Origin: Thermohalobaculum sp965247385 | GTDB lineage: Bacteria > Pseudomonadota > Alphaproteobacteria > Rhodobacterales > Rhodobacteraceae | DNA: 64,000 nucleotides | Direction of reading: 5' to 3' | Assembly (NCBI GenBank): GCA_965247385.1 | Contig: CBDFHG010000003.1 | Span: 124,001 to 188,000, forward strand | Part shown: one piece after another, positions 15,950-25,875 of the stretch | How positions within the stretch are numbered: position 1 is the stretch's first letter | Layout: the number at the start of each line of letters is the position of its first letter | Position numbers and translations under genes: made by a program | The notes under the pieces: generated by a model | Database searches by the model: none | Seen by the model: only the letters and a program-made list of their open reading frames with translations | What the model was told of the DNA's origin: nothing

Positions 15950-17413
15950 GGGCAAGGAGCAGCAATTCTCATTATGGCGTTACAAAGGGGATTCCCAAGG
16001 CGGCAAATATATGAATGATACCATATATGGTCATCGATTCTCTCATAGACACTCTGCGTAGCCGTTGCGCGATGTTCCCCGACATGCGCACGGGGAGCAA
16101 TTTGAGCTACACTATGGCCGATATCGGCATGGCTGCATTTTCGGTATTTTTTATGCAGAGCCCGTCCTTTTTATCGCATCAGCGGGCGTTGGAAAAGCGT
16201 CGGGCGCGGTCGAACTGCGAGACGCTGTTCGCCATTGAGAAGATCCCTACCGACAATCATGTTCGCACGATGCTTGATCCGGTGGAACCCGATGGGCTGT
16301 TCGCGTTGTTCGGGCAAGCCCTTGGCTTGCTTGCGGACAGAGGCGGTCTGAAGGATTTTCAGAAGCTCGGCGGACGGCTTCTGATTGCCCTTGACGGCAC
16401 CGAGTATTTCACCTCGCAAAAGCTTCATTGCCCGAATTGCTCGCAGCGCAAACGCCATAACGGCGTCATGGAATATTACCACTCCATGCTCTCGGCGGCG
16501 GTGGTGGCACCTGGCCATAATTGTGCCATGGTGCTTGAGCCGGAGTTCATCGCACCGCAGGACGGACATGACAAACAGGACTGCGAAAATGCCGCCACGA
16601 AGCGCTGGCTTTGCCGCTTCGGGCCGCAATACGCGCATCTCAGGCCAGTCTATCTGGGCGATGATCTATATTCCCGTCAACCGATTTGCGAGTCGGTTCA
16701 ACGGGTTGGCGGCAATTTCATCTTCACCGCCAAAGCCTCATCGCACCGCTGTCTCTACGAATGGCTCCATGGCGTCGAATTGCCGAGCCTTGAGAAAAAG
16801 CTGAAAAAGGGCCGCAGCGTCGTTACTCATCGCTACCGCTGGATGGAAGATGTTCCCCTCCGTGACGGGAAAGACGCATTGCATGTCAATTGGCTTCAGA
16901 TCGAGATCATCAACAAGGCCGGCAAGGTGACCTACACCAACAGCTTCGTCACCGATCTGCCGGTCAACGAAGAAACCGTCGTCGAGTTGGCCACCTGTGG
17001 CCGGGCGCGCTGGAAGATCGAGAACGAAACTTTCAATACCCTGAAGACAAGGGGTTACCATCTGGAGCACAATTTCGGCCATGGCAAGGAACACCTGGCC
17101 AACCTTCTCATAACCATGAACCTGCTCGCCTTCGCGTTCCACACGGTCTGTGACCTGGTGAGCAAGCGCTGGCATGAGGCACGTGAAGCGTTCAGCGCGC
17201 GACGGCAGTTCTTCCAGGACCTGCGGAGCATCACCAGATATCACCTGTTCACCGACTGGGGCGCGCTCATCCGCACGATGATAACCGGCGAACCGCCGCC
17301 GGAACCAAAACTGCGCTAAAGCACCCGCTCAAGCCTCAGCACAACACAAAAATGAGAAGACAAAACATCATCGCAGAAAATCAAGCCATAATGAGAATTG
17401 CTGGGCAAGGAGC
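15950..17413 (+). mobile_element. ISNCY-like insertion sequence with 18-bp perfect ends and 11-bp target duplication
   Basis: The element is 15961-17402 (1442 bp). Its ends are AGCAATTCTCATTATGGC and the perfect inverse GCCATAATGAGAATTGCT. The 11-bp direct repeat GGGCAAGGAGC flanks it at 15950-15960 and 17403-17413. The transposase frame is intact. It is one of the cleanest and probably most recent insertions in the region. Confidence 0.9.
16015..17319 (+). CDS. DDE transposase, probably ISNCY/ISDol1-like
   Basis: This 434-residue protein fills its element. Candidate catalytic residues are LLIALDGTEYFTSQKLHC (Asp), RPVYLGDDLYSRQPICESV (Asp) and RARWKIENETFNTLKTRGY (Glu), an IS4-like spacing. 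A CPNCS motif suggests a zinc site. Several in-frame ATGs occur near the start (16015, 16027); the first is used here. Family naming is from memory of related sequences and is less certain than the function. Confidence 0.78.
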   Translation: MIPYMVIDSLIDTLRSRCAMFPDMRTGSNLSYTMADIGMAAFSVFFMQSPSFLSHQRALEKRRARSNCETLFAIEKIPTDNHVRTMLDPVEPDGLFALFGQALGLLADRGGLKDFQKLGGRLLIALDGTEYFTSQKLHCPNCSQRKRHNGVMEYYHSMLSAAVVAPGHNCAMVLEPEFIAPQDGHDKQDCENAATKRWLCRFGPQYAHLRPVYLGDDLYSRQPICESVQRVGGNFIFTAKASSHRCLYEWLHGVELPSLEKKLKKGRSVVTHRYRWMEDVPLRDGKDALHVNWLQIEIINKAGKVTYTNSFVTDLPVNEETVVELATCGRARWKIENETFNTLKTRGYHLEHNFGHGKEHLANLLITMNLLAFAFHTVCDLVSKRWHEAREAFSARRQFFQDLRSITRYHLFTDWGALIRTMITGEPPPEPKLR

Positions 17414-18234
17414 GCACCTGCAATCGCCGGTTCCAGCAGATGTGCGGCCACTATCTGGTCGACCCGGTCGCCTGCACTCCGGCGTCTGGCCGGAAGAAAG
17501 GGCGGGTCGAGAACCAGGTCGGCGTGGTGCGCCGGCGGTTCTTCACGCCGCGGTTGAGGTTCGAGAACCATGCGGAGCTGAACGCCTGGCTGCTCGACCG
17601 ATGCGTCGCCTGGGCCAAGGCGCAGCCGCATCCGGAGATGCGGGACAAGACGGCCCGGGAGATGCTCGAAGCGGAATCAGGCAAGCCTCGGGCCCTGCGT
17701 CGGACCCTTCGACGGGTTCCACGCCGCCATTGACACCGTCGCGGCTTCGGTCTCCAGGACCTGCCTCGTGCGGCTCAACAGTAACCGCTATTCGGTCTGC
17801 GCCAGCGCGGTTGGGCGCCCGGTCGAGATCCGGGCCGATGCCGAGCGGATCGAGTTCTGGCAGGAAGGACGTGTCGTCGGTCAGCACGCGCGCGTGTTCG
17901 GGCGAGGCAACACGGTCTATGACCCCTGGCACTACGTTTCGGCGCCGGCCCGCAAGCCCGGCGCCCGGCGCAACGGCGCGCCATTCAAGGACCGGGTGCT
18001 GCCGTCGTCCCTGAAGCGGGTACGCCGAAAGCTCCAGGGCGCCGCGAACGGCGACCGCCAGCAACGATCGCACCGCCTGATGCGCTGCGCCTCACCCATG
18101 AACCTGCGGTGGATTGCGCGCGCTACGACAAACCCAGGAGGCCCGGGAATGGAACGATCCGCTCGCCATTGTCCTCGGACCGATGGCGGACAATGGCTCG
18201 CCCTGGAAGCAATGGGAAAGCCAAAGCTCTACGG

Positions 18235-18912
18235 CATGAAGGCCGCCGATGACGAGATTCTCACCATGGCGGTCAAGCGCCAGCACGAGCCCCAGAGGAT
18301 CATCGCGATCTTCTCGCCGCCGAGATCAGCGAAAAGCCGGCCCGCTCCATCAAATACCAGATGACGATCGCACGTCTGCCGCTCGCCAGGGAGATCGACG
18401 AGGTCGACTTCGCAGACACGCCGATCAACGAGACGCGGGCCCGTGACCTCGCCGGCGGAGACTTCCTGCAGCATCAGCGCAATGTCGTGCTGACAGGCAG
18501 AACAGGAACCGGCAAGACCCACCTCGCCGTCGCCATCGCACGCACCTGTATCCGCAACGCCGCGCGTGGCCGCTTCTTCAACAGCGTCGACCTGCTCAAC
18601 AAGTTCGACGCGAAAGCCCGCACCGAACGACAGGGTCGGCTGGCCGGTTTCCTCTGCCGCCTCGACGTCCTGATCCTCGACGAACTCGGCGACCTGCCCT
18701 TCGCTCAGACCGGCGGCCAGTTGCTCTTTCATCTGATCAGCCGTCTCTATGAGCGGACATCCATCGTCGTCACCACGAACCTGGCGTTCGGCGAATGGCC
18801 CAGCGTCTTCGGTGATGCAAAGATGACCACCGCGCTCCTCGACCGTCTGACCCATCACTGCGACATCCTCGAGACCGGCAACGAGAGCCGGCGCTTCAAG
18901 AACCGAGCCTGA
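18235..18912 (+). pseudogene. istB: IS21 IstB ATPase, frameshifted near the N-terminus
   Basis: The start ATG at 18235 gives KAADDEILTMAVKRQHEPQR. One base is missing near 18308, after which the proper continuation LLAAEISEKPARSIKYQMT is read in another frame. The rest contains Walker A GRTGTGKTHLA, Walker B DVLILDELGDLPF and the typical RLTHHCDILETGNESRR end. IstB helps IstA choose targets. The open frame from 18361 (183 residues) keeps both Walker motifs but lacks the first 40 or so residues. Confidence 0.85.
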
Positions 18913-19112
18913 TCGCCTCGGAAAGGCTGGCCCGAGACGGCTGCGCCACATGGAAAGCTACGCCGCCTCGGGCCAGCCCACGTCGCTCCAGACGGGTCCC
19001 TTTTGCGCGCCGATCAGGGATCCCGTTTCAATGCCGCTTGACAGCAATGATGAGGCCCGCCACTTTGGAAGGGGCCGAGAACATGCTGGCTTCAGCGAAA
19101 GGTTAGGTTTCT

Positions 19113-21980
19113 ATGCCTGTCGTCCTTGAGGAATGGCAGAAGGCGCTGAAGGCCCATTTTCAAGGCCTGGCCGAAGAGCGAGCCAAAACAGGTTATCCGC
19201 TTTTTGCACTGGAGCATGGACTAAGTGAACCCGAGATTGATGAGATTTCGATCCAGTTGCGCGCGCGACTGAAGCAGGGTACGCCTCTATCCCGGCATTG
19301 GTTGCCATGGGTCGTCTACGCGACCGAGCGCGGCTACAGCTATGCAGGCGATGAGTATTGGCGGTCCTTCGAAGAACAGACCCCAGACTGGGAGGGTGCC
19401 CATAGATATAGTCTCGCACGCTGTTTCCGCCGTTTTCTTACGACATACAACGGTGTGAAACCATCCGGTCCGTGGGCAGAGCATTTCAGGATTATTGCGC
19501 TTCCTATAACGCACGCAATTCTACCTCGATATTTGCAGTTGAAATTCGCCAAAATCCTGTACGAGCTACGCTTTCAGCTTGCGCGGCTGGATGAGATAAG
19601 CCCTGGCCGTATTGGGCGGGTCCTGTCGTCACATGGGTACCACAGTTCCACTCGATTTCAGGAGTTCTTACAGCAGGAAGAACTGACCGGACGTATCGTA
19701 CTAGGCCTGCTGCATTCAGAACCCGTGCAGGGTAAGGTGCCCATTTATCCCGCCACCCTCAACCGCATAGTGGCAGACTTGGAGAAAGTACGGAACGCCC
19801 GAGAGTGGCTGAAAGAGGCAAGGCGCACTGTTGTTGATCGTTTTGCGGGCCTCAGCAGAAGCCCAGCAATCGGGACGTTCGGAAGCAGTGGAAGGGTGCC
19901 CGGTAGCAAGACGGGGAGAGAAACACACCCGGAAGTCCGGCCGAGCTTCTTCCTTCGATACAACGGCAGTTCAAATTGGTCGGTCATTCTGGAGATGCCG
20001 TCCTTTAGGGGACTGGGTGCACTAAACGTTGAAATTCGGCGCTTCCTGCAGAGCAAGCGGTGCCGACTGAACGGAGCAAACGACTACAAGCCGAGCGGTT
20101 GGCTTTTGTCCGGTTCTCAAAGGGGCGTCCTGAAGCGCTGGCCAGATCACCGAAAACCTCTGATAGAATTTGAGGAATCTGACAGCACAGTCGATCACAT
20201 TCTCAGCAATGAGTGCCGCATACACGAAGGACCTTATTGGCTCTTCCGAATTGGTCGTGATTGGCTGGCAAGAGAAATCTCTGGCCTTATTGTTCGGCCC
20301 GGTCGAGATTATGTCATTGTGAGCACCGGTGATTTTCCGGAACTGCGACCAGAGGCCTCACCGTGTAATCTTGCGTGCGAAGGTGTCAAGGCCATCTGGG
20401 TCAATGTCCCTGCTAATGTGACTTCCGAACATATCAGATGGTTCGGCAAGCTTGGTGTGCAGGTAGCCCGAACTATCCGCATCTGGCCTGCCGGTCTGCC
20501 CGGACGAGGCTGGAGCGGCGAGGGCAGCAGCGAATGGCTAACGAGCGAACGACCCTGCCTCGGGATTACGCACGACCATCCCATAGACGCCTACGAACTG
20601 TCTCTGAGCGATGGGTCACGCGTTGTCATCGAAGCGGGTAGGGTTGGACATCCCGTCTTTGTTCAGCTTCCCGAACTTAGCGCAGGAACGCATGCGCTGT
20701 CCGTCAAAGCACGGAGGAGCAATTCCCTAAGTTCAGTCATAACCTCGCCACCAGCCGAGGGTTTCATGGAACTCCGGGTGCGCGGGTCGATACCATGGGT
20801 TCCCGGCACGACTGCTCATTCGGGCCTTGTTGTCACAGTCGATCCCTACGACCCGGACCTGGCAACGTTCTGGGAAAACCAGATTGACCTGTCGGTGACA
20901 GGCCCTGCCAGCCATCAAGTTGTTTGCGAGGTGGCTCTGGAGAATGCGCGCGGAGAAGAGATTCTTTCTGATACCGTGGGCAGAGCTCTTGATCTGCCGG
21001 TAACTCCGGCAACCTGGAGGAGTAGGTTCGCCAGTTTCGTTCGCCGGGAAGATTGTGCAGAGCGCTATCTGGAGGCCTCTGCCGGATCGCTGACAATTCG
21101 CGGGGACGAACTTGGAGAATACAAGCTGCAGTTTGAGCACCAGGTTCGTCCATTACGTTGGGTGGCAAGGCGGGATGGAGATGCAACACTTCTCAGGCTC
21201 ATCGATGACACGGACAGCGAGAAATCGTCGGCTGCGTGCTTTAGAATTGATATGGAGGTGCCCGCATCCCGTCGAAAGCTGGATCCAGAGGAAGCTCTCA
21301 AAGGGATAAAGGTAAAGGCTCCAGGAGAGCTCTTCACAGCGCAGCACGGTGAGTACAAATCCGAAATTGCCATCGCTGCGGGCCTGGCGGGCAGCGGTCT
21401 CCAAGGGCTAAACGTAAGGCCGAATGTTGAGAATGTGGCGCATGGCGATGTCTCAGTACCTGATGCGTTGCTTGTGCTGAGCACCTGGAAAGATGCGCCT
21501 ATAGCCGGCCCGCTCGCCGATATCCGACGTTCGACTGTCGTAGACTCCGTGATTGAGGCTATCGTCGGTGTGATCGCAGGGTCGCGCTGGCTGGATTTCG
21601 AGCGCCGCTACGCGACAAATCCCACCCTGAAACAATCACAAGAACTCTTGCAGGCCAACGTATTCAGGCGCAGTGGTTTTGCAGCGGTCTTACAGCGTGA
21701 CCATGCAAAAGCCGCAGAAGGCAATCAATCCGGCTGCCAGTGGTTTTGCGAGGTTGCTCACAGATTTGATATCTGTAGAAACCGCGACATCAGCACCTTC
21801 GCCTATGAACTTGCTTTTCACCCAGAGGGTGTATTTGATAAATATAGCAATAAATGCAATGCCCTAACCAACTCTCTGAAGAAAGACTCAGCCCTGTTTA
21901 GGGGGGCAAGGCTTCTGGCATTGAGAAATAAATTTGAAGAGACTGACAAACCTGCCGGGGTAGGAGAGGTATGTGATTAG
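19113..21980 (+). CDS. druH: DruH/YjiT-like large protein (Druantia type III component)
   Basis: This 955-residue protein has no catalytic motif that I can recognise. The N-terminal region (YPLFALEHGLSEPEIDEISI; HWLPWVVYATERGYSYAGDEYWRSFEE; ITHAILPRYLQLKFAKILYE) resembles the DruH / STY4851 (YjiT) family, which in enterobacteria precedes a DUF1998 helicase and makes up type III Druantia. The remainder looks like beta-rich domains (about 400-760) and a helical end. The start ATG follows AAAGGTTAGGTTTCT. Its stop overlaps the next gene by 8 bases. A DruE-like helicase is present in the same island but on the other strand at 5381-10972. Family assignment is from pattern memory and needs a profile search. 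Confidence 0.65.
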   Translation: MPVVLEEWQKALKAHFQGLAEERAKTGYPLFALEHGLSEPEIDEISIQLRARLKQGTPLSRHWLPWVVYATERGYSYAGDEYWRSFEEQTPDWEGAHRYSLARCFRRFLTTYNGVKPSGPWAEHFRIIALPITHAILPRYLQLKFAKILYELRFQLARLDEISPGRIGRVLSSHGYHSSTRFQEFLQQEELTGRIVLGLLHSEPVQGKVPIYPATLNRIVADLEKVRNAREWLKEARRTVVDRFAGLSRSPAIGTFGSSGRVPGSKTGRETHPEVRPSFFLRYNGSSNWSVILEMPSFRGLGALNVEIRRFLQSKRCRLNGANDYKPSGWLLSGSQRGVLKRWPDHRKPLIEFEESDSTVDHILSNECRIHEGPYWLFRIGRDWLAREISGLIVRPGRDYVIVSTGDFPELRPEASPCNLACEGVKAIWVNVPANVTSEHIRWFGKLGVQVARTIRIWPAGLPGRGWSGEGSSEWLTSERPCLGITHDHPIDAYELSLSDGSRVVIEAGRVGHPVFVQLPELSAGTHALSVKARRSNSLSSVITSPPAEGFMELRVRGSIPWVPGTTAHSGLVVTVDPYDPDLATFWENQIDLSVTGPASHQVVCEVALENARGEEILSDTVGRALDLPVTPATWRSRFASFVRREDCAERYLEASAGSLTIRGDELGEYKLQFEHQVRPLRWVARRDGDATLLRLIDDTDSEKSSAACFRIDMEVPASRRKLDPEEALKGIKVKAPGELFTAQHGEYKSEIAIAAGLAGSGLQGLNVRPNVENVAHGDVSVPDALLVLSTWKDAPIAGPLADIRRSTVVDSVIEAIVGVIAGSRWLDFERRYATNPTLKQSQELLQANVFRRSGFAAVLQRDHAKAAEGNQSGCQWFCEVAHRFDICRNRDISTFAYELAFHPEGVFDKYSNKCNALTNSLKKDSALFRGARLLALRNKFEETDKPAGVGEVCD

Positions 21981-23055
21981 AGAGATCGAGCAGAACGATG
22001 TGTTGGCGGGATGTTACGAGACACTGGGCTTTTCCGGAAATGTTTCACAGCCGCTGACTGATGATTTTCTTGCGGCGCTATTGCGCCGATCGGCGGGAAT
22101 TAATTGCCCGTGCTCCCGTGCCACTTTGCGTGCATCTCTAGCCGAGTGCCTGCAAGCTCTTGATGATGATCAATCCACGCTTCCCGACAGGATTGATGGC
22201 GCAATTGAAGGGCTTATTGTTGCAGGGGACCTTCTCGAATTGAGCGATGTATCGACCGATGATTCCGGAGCGAAATCGACTTGGGTCTTCGCTGCGCCGC
22301 CCTCATTTGTTCTTCGTCCGGGAGGCAGTGCTTACTTGTTGGGAGTCGTTCCGGATCAGGACGCCTTCCTGCCCGAGTCATTAACGAAACGCATAGTCTG
22401 TCGAGGTTTCACACGCCTGCTGGAACCGGAGGCAGACGAAGACATCAGAGGCGCACTTTTCGGCTTGGGTCTTCAGCAGCTTTCTACGGAAGTCTGGCTA
22501 CGGTCTCCTAAGGCTCAGGAGCCGGATGAGTTACTGACACCGATGGAGCATCGCCTGCGGGCGCAGGGTCCGAGCGGTACGATCAGCGATCTGGAGGTCA
22601 TCGATCATATAGCGCCGGTACACTACTACAGGGGAAGATGGTCCACTCCCGGAAGCCTAAGCGGCGTGTACGTTGGCAGGCGACCACAAATGTATGGTGC
22701 ACCTCTGTGGTCTCTGGTTGCGCTTGTTGAAGGCGAGCCGCATCATTTACTCGACCTTCCTTTGCCGAGATCACGGTGGCGCGGCTGTGACGAAGCGTGG
22801 CGACTTCAAATAGCGTATGATTACAGGAACGGAAATCCCCAGAGATTTCGTACTTCGAAAGTTGATAGCGAGGTACGCATCGACTTTTTCTCACCAATTC
22901 CACAATGGGCGGAACGAAGATTGATGGTATTTGGGCGCCCTTGCCAACCCGAAAAGTGTCTCTTTTCTTACCTGTTGCCTGGAGCCGAAGCAAAAGAAGA
23001 AGAGACCTTCCTTCGTAATATTGTCTGGCTTGAGCCGGCGGGATATCTCGAGTAA
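21973..23055 (+). CDS. Unrecognised 360-residue protein coupled to DruH-like gene
   Basis: A GTG start overlaps the end of the DruH-like gene by 8 bases, implying translational coupling and a shared job. I do not recognise a domain. The N-terminal 100 residues are mostly helical (DDFLAALLRRSAG, SRATLRASLAECLQALDD); the middle contains GGSAYLLGVVPDQDAFLPE; the C-terminal half is rich in Trp, Arg and Tyr (HYYRGRWSTPGSLSGVYVGR; DEAWRLQIAYDYRNGNPQRF). No signal peptide or TM segment is visible. Its stop codon lies inside the 8-bp target duplication (GTAATTAC) of the following IS66-type element, so the insertion left the gene intact. I infer it is an accessory Druantia-like component. Confidence 0.7.
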   Translation: MIREIEQNDVLAGCYETLGFSGNVSQPLTDDFLAALLRRSAGINCPCSRATLRASLAECLQALDDDQSTLPDRIDGAIEGLIVAGDLLELSDVSTDDSGAKSTWVFAAPPSFVLRPGGSAYLLGVVPDQDAFLPESLTKRIVCRGFTRLLEPEADEDIRGALFGLGLQQLSTEVWLRSPKAQEPDELLTPMEHRLRAQGPSGTISDLEVIDHIAPVHYYRGRWSTPGSLSGVYVGRRPQMYGAPLWSLVALVEGEPHHLLDLPLPRSRWRGCDEAWRLQIAYDYRNGNPQRFRTSKVDSEVRIDFFSPIPQWAERRLMVFGRPCQPEKCLFSYLLPGAEAKEEETFLRNIVWLEPAGYLE

Positions 23056-23964
23056 TTACTCACCCCTTGTTCCGCCCGGCGGTCTCTGAATCAATGGGGC
23101 AATGGATCGTGCCGATCTTGAACGCTTGAGCAAAGAACAGTTGGTTGATCTGGTGCTGAAACTTCAGCGCCCGGCAAAGACCTCGCGGCCCTCTTCCAAG
23201 CCGCCGTCGAGCGATAAAAAGGCGCGGCGGCGGCATTCTACACCCGGCGGCGCCAAGCCCGGACACAAGGGCCATTTCCGCGCTCTGGCGGAACATCCCG
23301 ATGAGACGATTGCACACCGCCCTGCCAGTTGCCCGGCCTGCCAAGGCAAACCCGATGCCAGCCTCGAGGGTGAGGTTATTGGTGAATGCGATGAAATCGA
23401 GTTGCCACAGGTCACGCCGTTTGTCCGCCGTCACCTGCGTTTGACGGTCAGGTGCCGCCATTGCCGGGCCCGGAATGCGCAGCCCGTGTCGACGCCTCAT
23501 TGCCCAGCCCCGCCACCGGCGCGCCATTCGGACCGCGCCGGCATGGTCTGGCGCTTTATCTGAAGACCTTCCAGGCGCTGTCATTCGCCCGGCTGAGCGC
23601 CCTGTTCGAGGATGTATTCGGGCTCAAGATCAGCCCGGGCGCGCGGGCCAGGATGCCGGCCCGCAGCGACAAACCCTTTGCCGCGCAAAAGCCGGCCATC
23701 ATCGCGCGCCGGCGCCGTGCCGAGATGCTCGCCTCCGATGAGACCGGCATCCGCATTGAGGCGCTCAACAGCTATCAATGGGTCTTCTTCAGTCCGGACG
23801 CGGTCGTGCACTAGGCCCGGATGAGCCGGGCGGGCCAGGTGGTTGGCGATGTGATGGCCGGGCACAGGGCGAAGGTCTGGCTCCCGGAGGCCTGTTCGGC
23901 ACAACAAAATCATCGCGTCGATCAACAGACATGCCTGGCCCATCTGGCCCGCGACCTGGCCTAT

Positions 23965-25407
23965 CAACTCGTTGAAAAAGGCACCATTGACCGGGTTTCA
24001 TCCCACGACGAAACATAACGCGGCGCAGGCGGTTTCGCCATCCTCCGAGACGATGAGGACGATCCGAGCGACCAGAACGGCTCCAGCGGGCGCAACAAGC
24101 ACGAAAACACCGCCATATCCGCCCGCCACAGCCTGGCGCGGGGTGCCGGCGCCGATGAGTTGGCGCATCAGCAACGAGAGGTTGTGGCCGGCGACGTGAA
24201 GCAGGTATCGCTTGTGCACGTTCTCGCGCCGGCGCAGCCAGGTCCGGCGCAGGCCGCCGCGATCGAGGCTGTGGGCAAAGCAGCGCTCGACGATCTCGGC
24301 GCGCAGCTTGAAGGCCTCGCGGGCGACCCCGGACTTGAGCCGCACGCGGTTGTTGGTGACCGCCCGGCGCGCCGCCTGGTCACCGCGCCAGCGCGAAAAG
24401 CCCTTCTGCCTGGGCGCGGCGATCCGGGTCTTGCAGGGCCGGGTCTTGCAGGGACTGCCGTCCAGGGCCTTCAAGACCGCCCGTGAGTAATAGCCCTTGT
24501 CGGTGACGCATTCGGCCGGGCTCTCTGGCGTCGGCGCCGCAGCCACCGCCTCGAGGTTTGCCTCGGCCGCCGCCAGGGTCCTGGAAAGCGTCGTGGTGTC
24601 GCCCTCATCGGCTGGGTGCAACTCGGCCGCCACCACCGCGCCGGTGTCCAGATCCACCGCGTGCCCGGGCTTGTCGGCCGGATGGGTCGCGGCGTCCTTC
24701 ATCCTGGCGATCCTGGCCTCGGGGTCGCTCCTGGAAACCCGATCCCGGTTCGAGAGCTTCTTGCCCTTGCGCTTGCGGTCCAGACGCGCCATGTCCTCAG
24801 CCGTGGGCGTCTCGATGCCGCTCTCCCGGGCCAGATGCTCCAGCATCTCCCGGTCGCCCTCACCCCGTGTCGCGCCGCACGATGTTGCGCCGCGCCGCGT
24901 TGGCCTCCATGGTCGAGGCATCCACCCCGATGCGGTCGCCCTTCACCAGACCCGCCTCGGCGGTCCGCGCCAGAACCCGGTCGAAGACCATCGCGTGCAC
25001 CTCGTGGGGCAGGCGCGTGCGGGTCTTCGACAGCCAGGAATGGTCCGGCACACGATCCCGGCTCTCCAGCCGCAGAAACTCCCGCAGCGACAGCGAATCC
25101 GAGCAGCGCCATTCCAGCCCGCGCTCAGAGTCGATGCCCTCGAAACAGCCCACCAGATGCATGCGGAAATAGCGCCGGCAGGCCGCCTCGGCGAAGCCGT
25201 CGAAGTCGCCCTCGATCAGGACCGACTGAAGACGGTCGTAAAACACATGACCCGGCGAGCGCGGCATCTCCGCCCAGCCCACCATCAAGTCACCCTGACG
25301 ATCCTTCCGCAGTCCCATCGACATCGGCGAACCCCCCCGGTCAAATCAGAACATCAAGGAATCAGACCAGGCCGCTCGCGTCCAGGGCCGACTTCGTCAA
25401 CGGGCTG
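23965..25407 (-). mobile_element. IS1182-like element, copy 1, nested in the ISBst12-type element
   Basis: The left end CAACTCGTTGAAAAAGG and the right end (inverse CAGCCCGTTGACGAAGTCGG) match the ends of copy 2 at 41894-43364. The expected flanking CTAG is not preserved here (CTAT at the left, ATAT at the right). The element has a broken transposase gene, so it is older or more decayed than copy 2. Confidence 0.78.
23998..25324 (-). pseudogene. IS1182-like (IS5/IS1182-type) transposase, broken copy
   Basis: Two frames together match the intact copy at 41927-43282. The N-terminal part (MSMGLRKDRQGDLMVGWAEM; SLREFLRLESRDRVPDHSWL; GDRIGVDASTMEANAARRN) ends near 24860. The rest (EMLEHLARESGIETPTAEDM; ECVTDKGYYSRAVLKALDG) is read in a shifted frame. 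A segment present in copy 2 before YFRMHLVGYFEG is deleted here. A short tandem repeat (KTRPCKTRI) has also been gained. It should be inactive. Confidence 0.85.
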
Positions 25408-25875
25408 ATATGGGTTGCAGGCCAGCGATGATCAGCGGTCGTTTCGCCTGAAATTGTGGCTTGATAAGCGGCTCGCGCTGGCCCGTAACATCGAGAGCTA
25501 TGCGGCCACTACGCTGATGGCGAAAAAGCCTCAGGCCGAGGCTACGCCGGCTGATATTTTGCGCGCCAGACCGACCTGCGAGGTGGCCGAGAAGCGGCGC
25601 GCCAAATTCGCCCGCGCCAGCCCACGACGGCTGACGTTCCTGGACTTCCCCGGCCAGTTCGAGGTCACCAACAATGCCTGCGAGCGCGCCCTGCGTCCCG
25701 CCGTCATTCAACGCAAAGTGACCAACGGCTTCCGCTCGATGTGGGCCGCAGAAGGCGACTGCGCCGTCAGAACCGTCACCGACAAACTCGCAGGCAAATC
25801 CCCGTATCAAACGATCATCGAAACCTTGGCCTGACCTCCGAAATACGCCGGGGAAAAAGGGGCGTGAGTAATTAC

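Larger units (their letters stand above)
15318..18160 (+). pseudogene. istA: IS21 IstA transposase, interrupted and frameshifted
   Basis: The N-terminal piece (MLVVETIAKIRRAYFHQKKP; HTH ELKLSRKVVRKVIRS; FDPGEAYQFDWSHE with the first Asp) runs to the insertion at 15961. It resumes after 17402 with NRRFQQMCGHYLVDPVACTP and ENQVGVVRRRFFTPRL. Just before the insertion, a 2-bp and a 7-bp tandem duplication (GATGATC twice near 15860-15875) put about a dozen residues out of frame; together they add nine bases and restore the frame. Further breaks occur near 17700 and an internal deletion near 18060. It cannot be functional. Confidence 0.85.
15245..19027 (+). mobile_element. Degenerate IS21-family element carrying broken istA and istB, interrupted by an ISNCY-like element
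   Basis: The istA-istB order is that of IS21. Candidate ends are CGGCGTCCAAACGGGGCCC near 15245 and, at the right, a stretch whose inverse reads AAACGGGATCCCTGATCGGC near 19027. The boundaries are therefore approximate. A complete ISNCY-like element (15961-17402) splits istA, and both genes carry further frameshifts. The DruH-like gene starts about 85 bases past the right end, so its promoter may lie in or beyond IS21 sequence. Confidence 0.65.
23102..25834 (+). pseudogene. IS66-type (ISBst12 group) transposase, split and frameshifted
   Basis: The N-terminal part (LERLSKEQLVDLVLKLQ; SRPSSKPPSSDKKARR; CPACQGKPDA) is open from 23102 to 23563. The next part (LALYLKTFQALSFARLSALF; AEMLASDETGIRIEA with the first Asp) continues in another frame to a stop at 23814. 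The section before the insertion reads TCLAHLARDLAYQL. After the inserted element, the C-terminal part resumes at 25415 (RLTFLDFPGQFEVTNNACER; ALRPAVIQRKVTNGFRS) with the Glu region. Two breaks plus an insertion make it non-functional. Confidence 0.85.
23052..25875 (+). mobile_element. ISBst12-type IS66 element with target duplication, disrupted by an IS1182-like element
   Basis: The element is 23060-25867. The ends read inward TCACCCCTTGTTCCGCCCGG and TCACGCCCCTTTTTCCCCGG. It is flanked by GTAATTAC (23052-23059 and 25868-25875), an 8-bp duplication that contains the stop codon of the preceding gene. It holds a single transposase gene without tnpA or tnpB, as in the ISBst12 subgroup. An IS1182-like element (23965-25407) sits inside it, and IS5 copy B begins right after the second GTAATTAC. 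Confidence 0.85.
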
